This document shows positions 34,171 to 42,266 of a stretch of 64,000 bases of DNA, piece after piece (the first letter of the stretch is position 1; each line of letters begins with the position of its first letter). Under the pieces are notes generated by a model. That model saw only the letters and a program-made list of their open reading frames with translations, had not been told where the DNA came from and ran no database searches. The DNA comes from Faecalibacterium sp. HTF-F. Lineage in GTDB: Bacteria; Bacillota; Clostridia; Oscillospirales; Ruminococcaceae. The translations under genes and the position numbers were made by a program. The stretch is taken from assembly GCF_023347535.1 (NCBI RefSeq), contig NZ_CP094473.1:1488001-1552000 (forward strand), written 5' to 3'.

Positions 34171-34806
34171 TCAGTCCGGGATGGTCTCCACTGCCACCAG
34201 CGCACCGCTGCGGGTGCTGATGGTGATGCAGTCCGAACCTTCGGCGTACTCGTTGCTGACACCCAGCGGATACGCGGCGGTCAGCTCTGCGTTATCCAAC
34301 TCATAATAAGAGCCGTGTTCGCACACGCCCTCTGCCCTGCCCTCCATCGGAAAGGCCGAGAAAAAGAAATAATTCTCCTTCGGGTAGCGGCGGGTCTCGC
34401 CGGGCATCACGTAGGTGATGCGGCTGCGCTCGTCCAGCAGAGTGGTGCGCACGCCGCGCCGCTCCAGCCCAAGGCCGGTGCACAGGTTTGCAAGCGTATG
34501 CTCTACCCGTCTGCCACCAAGGCCGCCCAGCAGCAGCACCTCGTCAAAACCTTTTTCTGAGGCCAGCTTTGCGGCATACTCAGTGTCGGTATCATCCTTG
34601 ACGTGGGGCAGAACGATGATGTCGTCATCCTGCTTTTCCGGGCAGGGGGCGGTGTCAAAATCGCCCAGGATGATATCGGGCTTACAGCCCAGCGGGACAC
34701 AGTTGCGATAGCCTGCATCACAGGCAATGATAAAATCGTCCGGCCGCAGGGCCTTTGCCAGCTCCGGCGTGACCGGGCAGGCCGAAATGATCACACAGCG
34801 TGACAT
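34171..34806 (-). CDS. thiN: Thiamine diphosphokinase
   Basis: A 211-residue enzyme that makes thiamine diphosphate from thiamine and ATP. Family features: IIACDAGYRNC near residue 27, ILGDFDTAP near residue 46, DDTDTEYAAKLASEKGF near residue 71 and LLGGLGGRRVEHTLAN near residue 91. It follows rsgA by 18 bases. In most Firmicutes rpe lies between rsgA and thiN; here it does not. Confidence 0.93.
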   Translation of the reverse strand: MSRCVIISACPVTPELAKALRPDDFIIACDAGYRNCVPLGCKPDIILGDFDTAPCPEKQDDDIIVLPHVKDDTDTEYAAKLASEKGFDEVLLLGGLGGRRVEHTLANLCTGLGLERRGVRTTLLDERSRITYVMPGETRRYPKENYFFFSAFPMEGRAEGVCEHGSYYELDNAELTAAYPLGVSNEYAEGSDCITISTRSGALVAVETIPD

Positions 34807-34824
34807 GAATCTCTTCCTTATCCT

Positions 34825-35703
34825 TTATACTTTCGGGCGCTGCCAATCCTTCACGTCCTTGACTTCCTCGTACATGGCGCAGTAGCTGTCGTACCGGGTC
34901 TGAGAGAGCCTGCCATCTGCCAGTGCCGCGCGCACGGCGCAGCCTTTTTCGCTGCGGTGGGAGCAGCCGGTGAACTGGCACTGTCCCAGATAAGGCCCGA
35001 ACTCCGGGAACGCATGCTCCAAATTTTCCTTGGAGATGAACCCGGCGCGGTTCGCTTCCAGACTGGCAAAGCCCGGCGTATCCGCAATGCGCCCGCCAAA
35101 GGCTTCAAAGATGGTCACCTCACGGGTGGTGTGGCGGCCGCGGCCCAGCTTCTGGCTGATGGCGCTGGTCTCCCGCTCGGCTTCCGGAAGCAGATGGTTC
35201 AGCAGGGTGGACTTTCCCACGCCGGAGTTGCCGCAGAAGGCGCACAGCCGGCCATTGATCCACTGCTTCACCTCGTCCAGTCCTGCACCGGTCTCATAGT
35301 CGATGCGGATGAACGGCAGGGTGGATCTTTCGTAGGCAGAGCGCAGGAACTCTGCCTCGGCCAGATCGCCCTTGGTGCACACGATCACCGGCTGCACGCC
35401 CTTGTCCACCGCAATGGCAGAAAGCTTATCCAGCACCAGCGTGCTGGGGGTGGGCTGGGTGGTGCTTGCCACCAGAAACAGCAGATCGAGGTTTGCCATC
35501 GGGGGGCGCACAAAAACGTTCTTTCGCGGTGCGATCTCCGCAATGACCGAAACACCGTTCTCGGTTTCCAGCGTCACTTCGTCGCCTGCAACCGGCGTGA
35601 TCTTCTGTTTGCGGAAGATGCCGCGGGGCTTGCACTCCACAATGCCTTCCGGCGTTTTTACGTAGTAAAAGCCGCCGATGCCCTTTGTGATATATCCTTT
35701 CAT
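34825..35703 (-). CDS. rsgA: Ribosome small subunit GTPase RsgA
   Basis: A 292-residue circularly permuted GTPase that assists 30S maturation. An N-terminal OB-fold is followed by the G-motifs in permuted order: TKGD near residue 110, GNSGVGKST near residue 168 and DTPGF near residue 215. The C-terminal zinc site is CQFTGCSH with a later Cys. Start ATG at 35703 with GGAGG six bases upstream; 11 bases separate it from prkC. Confidence 0.95.
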   Translation of the reverse strand: MKGYITKGIGGFYYVKTPEGIVECKPRGIFRKQKITPVAGDEVTLETENGVSVIAEIAPRKNVFVRPPMANLDLLFLVASTTQPTPSTLVLDKLSAIAVDKGVQPVIVCTKGDLAEAEFLRSAYERSTLPFIRIDYETGAGLDEVKQWINGRLCAFCGNSGVGKSTLLNHLLPEAERETSAISQKLGRGRHTTREVTIFEAFGGRIADTPGFASLEANRAGFISKENLEHAFPEFGPYLGQCQFTGCSHRSEKGCAVRAALADGRLSQTRYDSYCAMYEEVKDVKDWQRPKV

Positions 35704-35714
35704 GTGCGCCTCCG

Positions 35715-37622
35715 TCAGCTCAGCAGCGAGGACCACCAGTCGGTCAGAGGAGTCTGGGAAGGCTCCCCGCTGCCCGCTGTGCCCTGCTCACCACTCGCTG
35801 TTGTGCTGGAGGAAGAGGAGGACGAACCACCGCCGAACAGGCCGCTCCACCAGTCGCCGCCTGTCGTGCTGTCGCTGGGTGCTTCCGGTTCCGGTGCAGG
35901 CTCCGGCCCGGCACTGACCACGATGTTCACTCGGCCATTCAGCTTTGCGGTAGCGCCTGCCGCCGGGTTCTGACTGATGACGGTGCCCACCGGCTGGTCG
36001 CTGTACTGCTCAGACTGGCTGCCCAGACCCAGATGATTCTGCACCAGCAGGGTGCGGGCATCCTCGGCGCTCATGCCAATGAGCGAGGGCACCTTGGTGG
36101 TGGTCGCCACCTGCGGGCGGCTGATATAGACCACTATCGTGCTGCCTGCTGCCACCTGACTGCCTGCTGCCGGGTCGGTGCGGATGACCGCACCGGATGC
36201 CACTGTAGTATCCACAGCCTGCGTCACCAGCACCGAGACTCCCAGATCTTTAAGCTGCTGCTCTGCATCTGCCTGCACATAGTTGGTCAGATCGGGCACC
36301 GTGACATACTGGGTGCCCAGACTGACAGTAAGGGTCACATTCTGGCCCTCACGCACCGTGCGGCCGGAGACCGGCGACTGCTTGTAGATATAGCCCGCCG
36401 CATAGTCGCTGTTGTATTCCTGCTCCCAGGTAACACTGATCTGACCGGAGACAACCTGCTCGGTGGCGGCAGCCTCGTCCTGCGTCATTCCGATATAATC
36501 GCCCAGCGTGATATCTGCTTTGTTGTTCATCAGGTTGGAGGAGTCGTTCAGGATCATCCAGCACAGTGCAAGACAGGCAAGGGCAAATGCAATGGTGATG
36601 CCCAGCAGCGCCGGAAGATAAATGGTACGGCGCTTCTTTTTGCGGGATGCAGTCTTTTTGCTGCGGGGCGCAGGTTTTTCGGCAGGTCGATTTGTGCGGT
36701 TCTGGCTCATGGTACGTTTCACCACCTTTTCGGGTGCATCTTCTGTAATATATTTGTACTCGAACATCACGGAGGGATTCTGCACGTAGGCGTCCAGTGC
36801 ATCCAGCATCTCGCGGGCAGAAGCATAGCGGTTCTGCGGCAGCTTTGCCATGGCTTTTTCGGTGATCTCCACCAGTGCGTTCGGTACCTCCGGCGCGATC
36901 TCGTGCAGAGACTTCGGCTTATCCGAGATCTGCTTGATGGCAACCTCCACCATGTCGTCTGCATCAAAGGGCAGATGACCGCTGAGCATCTCGTACATCA
37001 TCACGCCCACCGAGTAGATATCGCTGGTGCAGTCGGTCTCATCACCTTTGGCCTGCTCCGGGCTGATATAATGCACGCTGCCCATGGCCTTGCCGCTGAG
37101 CAGCTGATTCTCGGCCCGGGAGATGCGCGCGATGCCAAAATCCATCATGCGCAGCTGACCATTGTCCAGAAGCATGATGTTCTGGGGCTTGATGTCCCGG
37201 TGCACCACACCGTTGGCATGGGCATGTTCCAGCGCCTTTAAGATCTGAGAGATAAAATGCACGGTCTCCCGGTTGGTCAGCTTGCCGCCGCGCTGGTTGA
37301 GGTACTCGCGCAGGGTCATGCCGTCCACATATTCCATCACGATATACTGCAGATCATCGTTCACCGAAACATCATATACCTTGACGATGTTCGGGTGGTT
37401 CAGCAGCGAGATGGCCTTGGATTCATTTTTAAAACGGCGCACAAGATCCGGGTCATGCATATACTCCTGCCGCAGCACCTTGACCGCCACCACTGTCCCG
37501 GCGGGAACAGGGCCGTTCTGGCCAAGCATGACCGCCTTGTAGACGTTCGCCATGCCGCCGGAGCCGATCAGCTCCTTCACCTCATACAGGCCATCCAGCT
37601 TTTTGCCGATCAGGTTGTCCAT
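35715..37622 (-). CDS. prkC: PASTA-domain serine/threonine protein kinase
   Basis: A 635-residue membrane kinase. The cytoplasmic kinase domain has GSGGMANVYKA, HRDIKPQNIM near residue 130 and DFGIAR; a transmembrane helix follows at about residues 345-367, then three PASTA repeats (about 378-445, 446-513 and 514-582) that bind muropeptides. An unusual Ser- and Trp-rich tail of about 55 residues holds GDWWSGLFGGG and TDWWSSLLS. It phosphorylates targets in response to cell-wall signals, opposed by the PrpC phosphatase. Start at 37622 overlaps the prpC stop. Confidence 0.95.
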   Translation of the reverse strand: MDNLIGKKLDGLYEVKELIGSGGMANVYKAVMLGQNGPVPAGTVVAVKVLRQEYMHDPDLVRRFKNESKAISLLNHPNIVKVYDVSVNDDLQYIVMEYVDGMTLREYLNQRGGKLTNRETVHFISQILKALEHAHANGVVHRDIKPQNIMLLDNGQLRMMDFGIARISRAENQLLSGKAMGSVHYISPEQAKGDETDCTSDIYSVGVMMYEMLSGHLPFDADDMVEVAIKQISDKPKSLHEIAPEVPNALVEITEKAMAKLPQNRYASAREMLDALDAYVQNPSVMFEYKYITEDAPEKVVKRTMSQNRTNRPAEKPAPRSKKTASRKKKRRTIYLPALLGITIAFALACLALCWMILNDSSNLMNNKADITLGDYIGMTQDEAAATEQVVSGQISVTWEQEYNSDYAAGYIYKQSPVSGRTVREGQNVTLTVSLGTQYVTVPDLTNYVQADAEQQLKDLGVSVLVTQAVDTTVASGAVIRTDPAAGSQVAAGSTIVVYISRPQVATTTKVPSLIGMSAEDARTLLVQNHLGLGSQSEQYSDQPVGTVISQNPAAGATAKLNGRVNIVVSAGPEPAPEPEAPSDSTTGGDWWSGLFGGGSSSSSSSTTASGEQGTAGSGEPSQTPLTDWWSSLLS

Positions 37623-38362
37623 CAGCGCACCTCCTCCACACACAGAAGCAGCGCGGTGATGTTATCCGGGCCGCCGTTTTCGTTGGCAGTGCGGATCAGC
37701 AGATCCGGCAGATCATAGAACTTTCCCGTGCGCAGCAGCTGTTCCAGCTGTTCTTTGGGCACCGCATTGGTCAGGCCGTCCGAGCACAGCAGCAGGATAT
37801 CTCCGCTGTGCAGCTGTGCGGTGGCAAACTCCGGTTCCAGCCGGTAGTCCACACCCAGAGCACGGGTGATGATGTTCTTCTGGGGGTGATGCTCGGCCTC
37901 CTCCACGGTAATGGTGCCGCAGTCCACCAGCTCCTGCACGTAGGAGTGGTCGTGGGTGAGCTGGGCAAGCTGTCCATCCCGGTACAGGTACGCCCGCGAG
38001 TCACCTGCATGGCACAGATACACCCTGCCAGAGCGCACCAGTGCGCACACCGCCGTAGTGCCCATGCCTGCCAGTGCTTCCTCCCGCAGGGCCTTCTGGA
38101 ACACAAAGCGGTTGGCGCTGAGCAGTGCTTTTTTCAGGAAGGTCTCTTCCTCGCCGGGCAGGCACTTGGAAGCATACTGCTCCTGAAAGCAGCGCTCAAT
38201 GACATCACATGCGCTCTCACTGGCTTCCCTGCCGCCGCGTGCACCGCCCATGCCGTCACACACCAGCAGCCATGCGGCATCGCCGGGCAGCTCTCCTGCG
38301 CGATAATCGTCCTGATTATCCTGCCGGACCCGGCCGACATCCGTTTTTCCTGCAAGTTTCAT
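37622..38362 (-). CDS. prpC: PP2C-type protein phosphatase
   Basis: A 246-residue metal-dependent Ser/Thr phosphatase. Metal-ligand motifs are RQDNQDDY near residue 13, VCDGMGGARGG near residue 35, HAGDSRAYL near residue 115 and CSDGLTNAV near residue 192. It reverses PrkC phosphorylation. Its stop overlaps the prkC start, so the two are translationally coupled. Confidence 0.95.
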   Translation of the reverse strand: MKLAGKTDVGRVRQDNQDDYRAGELPGDAAWLLVCDGMGGARGGREASESACDVIERCFQEQYASKCLPGEEETFLKKALLSANRFVFQKALREEALAGMGTTAVCALVRSGRVYLCHAGDSRAYLYRDGQLAQLTHDHSYVQELVDCGTITVEEAEHHPQKNIITRALGVDYRLEPEFATAQLHSGDILLLCSDGLTNAVPKEQLEQLLRTGKFYDLPDLLIRTANENGGPDNITALLLCVEEVR

Positions 38363-38379
38363 AGGATACTCCCTCTATT

Positions 38380-39420
38380 TTACGCTTTCCCGTTCATTTC
38401 GTCCCGGCGCAGCTGGCCGCAGGCGGCGCTGATCTCGCTGCCAAGACGTCGGCGCACCGTAGCATTGACGCCAAGGCTTTCCAGCTTCTGCTGGAAGCGG
38501 CGCACATTGGCGGCATCGGTAGCCGAATACGGGCTGCCGTCCACAGGGTTGATGGGGATCAGGTTCACATGAGCCCCCATGCCCCGGATGAGGTTTGCCA
38601 GCTGCTTTGCACAGGCATCCGAATCGTTGACGCCGCGCACCATGGAATACTCAAAGCTCACCCGGCGTCCGGTGGTATCCTGATAGCGGCGCACGGCCTG
38701 CATCAGCACTTCCACGGGGTAGGCGTCGTTCACCGGCATCATGCCGCTGCGGATCTCGTTGTTGGGCGCGTGCAGCGATACCGAAAGGGTGAGCTGCAGC
38801 TTTTTCTCGGCCAGCAGATCGATCTTTGGCACAAGGCCGCAGGTGGAAAGACTGATGTTGCGCATCCCGATGTTGACGCCCTCGGGCGAGGTGATATTTT
38901 CCAGAAACTTCATCACTTCGTCAAAGTTGTCCAGCGGTTCCCCGATGCCCATGAGCACGATGTGGGAAATGCGCTCGCCAATATCCTTCTGTGCGGTGTA
39001 AATTTCGGAGCAGATCTCGCCGGCTTCCAGATTGCGCACCCGGCCTGCCTGCGTAGAGGCACAGAAGCGGCAGCCCATGCGGCAGCCCACCTGAGTGGAC
39101 ACACACACGGTATTGCCGTAGTGGTAGCGCATGACAACGGTCTCGATGCAATTGCCGTCTGCCATGCGCAGCAGATATTTTACGGTGCCGTCCTTTGCTT
39201 CCTGCCGGCGCTCGATCTGGGGTGCTGCGATATAGAAGCTTTCTTCCAGCTTTGCCAGCAGGGTCTTGGGCTGGTCGGTCATAGCAGAAAACTCGGTGAC
39301 CAGCTTCTGGTGCACCCAGTGGAAGATCTGCTTTGCCCGGAAACCCGGCTGGCCCATCACTTTCAGTTCAGCGGTCAGCTCTGCCAGCGTCAGGGAAGAG
39401 ATACAGCGTTTTTGTTCCAT
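38380..39420 (-). CDS. rlmN: Dual-specificity rRNA/tRNA methyltransferase RlmN
   Basis: A 346-residue radical SAM enzyme that methylates C2 of adenine in 23S rRNA (A2503) and some tRNAs. The iron-sulfur motif CRMGCRFCAST is near residue 110, and the substrate Cys is in the C-terminal part (KESLGVNATVRRRLGSEISAACGQL). It lies 17 bases upstream of prpC within the housekeeping run. Confidence 0.95.
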   Translation of the reverse strand: MEQKRCISSLTLAELTAELKVMGQPGFRAKQIFHWVHQKLVTEFSAMTDQPKTLLAKLEESFYIAAPQIERRQEAKDGTVKYLLRMADGNCIETVVMRYHYGNTVCVSTQVGCRMGCRFCASTQAGRVRNLEAGEICSEIYTAQKDIGERISHIVLMGIGEPLDNFDEVMKFLENITSPEGVNIGMRNISLSTCGLVPKIDLLAEKKLQLTLSVSLHAPNNEIRSGMMPVNDAYPVEVLMQAVRRYQDTTGRRVSFEYSMVRGVNDSDACAKQLANLIRGMGAHVNLIPINPVDGSPYSATDAANVRRFQQKLESLGVNATVRRRLGSEISAACGQLRRDEMNGKA

Positions 39421-39471
39421 TGTGTTCTCCTATTGGTTTTTACGAATAAGCTGCCTGTTTCATTGCAGCTC

Positions 39472-40794
39472 TCACCCGTTTTTCTGCATGGCGCACAGGA
39501 AAAATCCATCCATGCCGGTACGGGTGGGCACCGAAAGCGCACCATGCTCCCCTGCCGTCATCCCGGCGGGCAGCGCCACGGCGGGCTTTACCACCGTAAA
39601 CTCCGGGTGACGGACCAGAAATGCCGCGATCTGCTGCTGGTTCTCTGCCGGGTCGATGGTGCAGGTGGAGTACACCAGCCTGCCGCCCGGTTTGAGCAGC
39701 TGTGCCGCCGTATCGAGGATGGCCGACTGCGTGGCCAATAATTCAGCTTCGCGGGCCGGTTCCAGCTTTTTGTAGCGCAGATCCGGCTTTTTAGCCAGAA
39801 TGCCCAGACCACTGCAGGGCACATCTGCAAGGATGCGGTCGGCCTGCGGCAGAGCCGGGTTTCCCTTGGTGGCATCACTGCACAGGACCTCCACATTGGT
39901 CAGTCCCATGCGCTGCACCGTCGTGCGGATCAGACCCACGCGGTTCTCGGCGGCATCGCAGCTGTAGAGCCTGCCGGTATTCTGCATCTGCTCGGCCAGC
40001 AGGACGGTCTTGCCGCCGGGGGCCGCGCACAGGTCGATGACCGTTTCACCGGGCTTTGCTTCCACGCAGAGCGCTGCCAGCTGGCTGGCCTGCCCTTCCA
40101 CATGGAAATATCCCTGCCGGAACAGCTCGTTTTCCGCCGGGCTTCCCTCGAACCGGGCCAGCACACTGCCGGGCATAACGCCGGGCTTCGCTTCCTTTGC
40201 TCCGGAAGCCAGCAGCTTTGTGCAGAGTTCTTCTGCGCTTGTCTTCAGCGGGTTTGCCCGCAGGCTGGTCATGCCGCCATCGGCTTTGTAGGTGAGGATA
40301 TCCAGTGCTTCATCCGGGTAGTTTTTGTGCAGAAATTCCGCCACATCCTGCCCGGCAGAGCCCAGCACCATGAGCCGCTCCACTTCGTTTTTGAAGCTTG
40401 CGGTGCTCAGGTCGTAGCTGCACGCCTTGCGCAGCACAGCGTTGACCAGACCGGATGCGCTGGATTTTTTGAAGGTGCGGGTCAGCTTGACCGCTTCGTT
40501 CACCGCTGCGGATACCGGCACCTGCATATAGCGGGCCTGCGCCAGCGCAGCACGCAGGATCTCGCGCACCGGTGCATCCAGCTTTGCAAGGCCCTTGGGC
40601 AGGAACTGGCACAGGATGTGATCCAGCGTGCCCTGATGTTCCAGCACGGTATAAAAAATGGCACTGGCAAAAGCTTTATCGCGGTCTTCCAGCCGCTGGC
40701 GCTTGAGTTCAGCATCCAGAACAAGGTTGGAAAAACCGGCCTGCTCCTGCCGCACCAGCGCCGCCACAGCTGCCGCGCGCGGATTTGCCGCCAT
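39472..40794 (-). CDS. rsmB: 16S rRNA m5C967 methyltransferase RsmB
   Basis: A 440-residue enzyme with an N-terminal NusB-like RNA-binding domain (residues 1-140) and a SAM-dependent methyltransferase domain. The catalytic cysteines sit in LADVPCSGLGI near residue 320 and VYSTCTID near residue 378; SAM motif DLCAAPGGKT is near residue 255. Start overlaps the fmt stop by four bases. Confidence 0.94.
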   Translation of the reverse strand: MAANPRAAAVAALVRQEQAGFSNLVLDAELKRQRLEDRDKAFASAIFYTVLEHQGTLDHILCQFLPKGLAKLDAPVREILRAALAQARYMQVPVSAAVNEAVKLTRTFKKSSASGLVNAVLRKACSYDLSTASFKNEVERLMVLGSAGQDVAEFLHKNYPDEALDILTYKADGGMTSLRANPLKTSAEELCTKLLASGAKEAKPGVMPGSVLARFEGSPAENELFRQGYFHVEGQASQLAALCVEAKPGETVIDLCAAPGGKTVLLAEQMQNTGRLYSCDAAENRVGLIRTTVQRMGLTNVEVLCSDATKGNPALPQADRILADVPCSGLGILAKKPDLRYKKLEPAREAELLATQSAILDTAAQLLKPGGRLVYSTCTIDPAENQQQIAAFLVRHPEFTVVKPAVALPAGMTAGEHGALSVPTRTGMDGFFLCAMQKNG

Positions 40795-41714
40795 CAGAGG
40801 ATATCCCCCGTTTTGAGGCGCTGACCGGCGGCAAATGCGGTGCCGTCCATGGGCTTTTTGCCTTCAGGCACCACATTCAAAAGCTGGACAGCACCTTCTC
40901 CGCAGGCCACGGTCAGCGGCTTTGTCGCCAGCACCGTGCCGGGCGCTTTGCCGGAAGCTTCCACCGCACGGCACTCCATCACCTTGAGCTTCTTGCCGCC
41001 GGAGGTGACAAACCATGCACCGGGCCACGGGTTCATGCCGCGCACCCAGTTGTGGATGTGGGCGGCAGATTCGGTAAGGCGGAACTCCGCCATCTCTTTA
41101 TTGAGCATGGGAGCAAGGCAGGCGTTTGCATGGTCCTGCGGCTGGGGTTTCAGCGTTCCGGCGGCGATGGCGGGCACTACCTCACACAGTACCCGTGCAC
41201 CCACGGCGGTCACGCGGTCAAACAGCTCGCCGCTGGTCTCCTCCGGGTCAATGGTGATCTTCTCACAGCAGAGCACATCGCCGGTATCCAGTCCCTCGTC
41301 CATCTGCATGATGGAAACGCCGGTCTCAGCGTCGCCGTTCAGCACGGCCCACTGCACCGGAGCGCTGCCGCGATACTTGGGCAACAGGGAGACATGCAGG
41401 TTGATGCAGCCATATTTCGGCGTTTCCAGCACCGACTTCGGCAGGATGCAGCCATAAGCCACCACCACGATCAGCTCCGGGGCCAGTGCGCGGATATTTT
41501 CATCTTCGCTGCCGTCCCGCAGGGTACGGGGCTGGAACACCGGCGTGCCGTGGGCAAGCGCCACTTCCTTGACCGGGGGTGCGGTAAGCACCTGCTTGCG
41601 GCCAACCGGCTTATCCCGACGGGTATACACTGCACAGATGTCATGCCCGGCAGCATACAGGGCTTTCAGGCACTCGGCGGCAATATCCGGCGTGCCCATG
41701 AACAGAATGCGCAT
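40794..41714 (-). CDS. fmt: Methionyl-tRNA formyltransferase
   Basis: A 306-residue enzyme that formylates initiator Met-tRNA. The catalytic region reads INLHVSLLPKYRGSAPVQWA near residue 107 with the conserved His and later GLDTGDVL Asp. A C-terminal OB-like domain follows. Start overlaps the def stop by four bases, pairing formyl addition with removal. Confidence 0.96.
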   Translation of the reverse strand: MRILFMGTPDIAAECLKALYAAGHDICAVYTRRDKPVGRKQVLTAPPVKEVALAHGTPVFQPRTLRDGSEDENIRALAPELIVVVAYGCILPKSVLETPKYGCINLHVSLLPKYRGSAPVQWAVLNGDAETGVSIMQMDEGLDTGDVLCCEKITIDPEETSGELFDRVTAVGARVLCEVVPAIAAGTLKPQPQDHANACLAPMLNKEMAEFRLTESAAHIHNWVRGMNPWPGAWFVTSGGKKLKVMECRAVEASGKAPGTVLATKPLTVACGEGAVQLLNVVPEGKKPMDGTAFAAGQRLKTGDIL

Positions 41715-42250
41715 CAGTTGTTTCCTTTCGCTTCGCGGGCAGCTTTTTTGCCCTCTTCGGTATCCTCATAGAAATACTCACTGGACTGCATGATGGTGAT
41801 GCCGTCCAGATGGTCGTTCTCATGCTGGATGCAGCGGCCCAGCAGATCCTCGGCTTCCAGCTCAAACCACTCACCGTGGCGGTCCTGTGCGCGCACCTTG
41901 ACAGCGACGGGGCGGGTCACGGCGCCGTTATGGCCCGGGAAGGACAGACAGCCCTCATAGGCGGTCTCCTCTTCCTCGGATACGGCCAGGATCTCCGGGT
42001 TCACAAAGTCGATAAACTTGTACTCGTAATCCTCCGGGATCTCCTCCGGGGCATCGGTGGTGTCCCACACCACGAACAGGCGGCGCAGCATGCCCACCTG
42101 CGGGCCGGCCAGACCCACACCGTCGGCGGCGATCATGGTCTCGTGCATGTCATCCAGCAGGGTAGCCAGACGGTCATCAAAGGTAGTCACGGGGCGGCAG
42201 ACCTTATTCAGGATGGGGTCGCCCTCTTTTACAATATTACGGATTGCCAT
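41714..42250 (-). CDS. def: Peptide deformylase
   Basis: A 178-residue metalloenzyme that removes the formyl group from new proteins. All three motifs are present: GVGLAGPQVG near residue 45, EGCLSFPG near residue 102 and QHENDHLDG near residue 144. AGGAGG lies upstream of the ATG at 42250. Confidence 0.96.
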   Translation of the reverse strand: MAIRNIVKEGDPILNKVCRPVTTFDDRLATLLDDMHETMIAADGVGLAGPQVGMLRRLFVVWDTTDAPEEIPEDYEYKFIDFVNPEILAVSEEEETAYEGCLSFPGHNGAVTRPVAVKVRAQDRHGEWFELEAEDLLGRCIQHENDHLDGITIMQSSEYFYEDTEEGKKAAREAKGNN

Positions 42251-42266
42251 TTATGGTACCTCCTAA

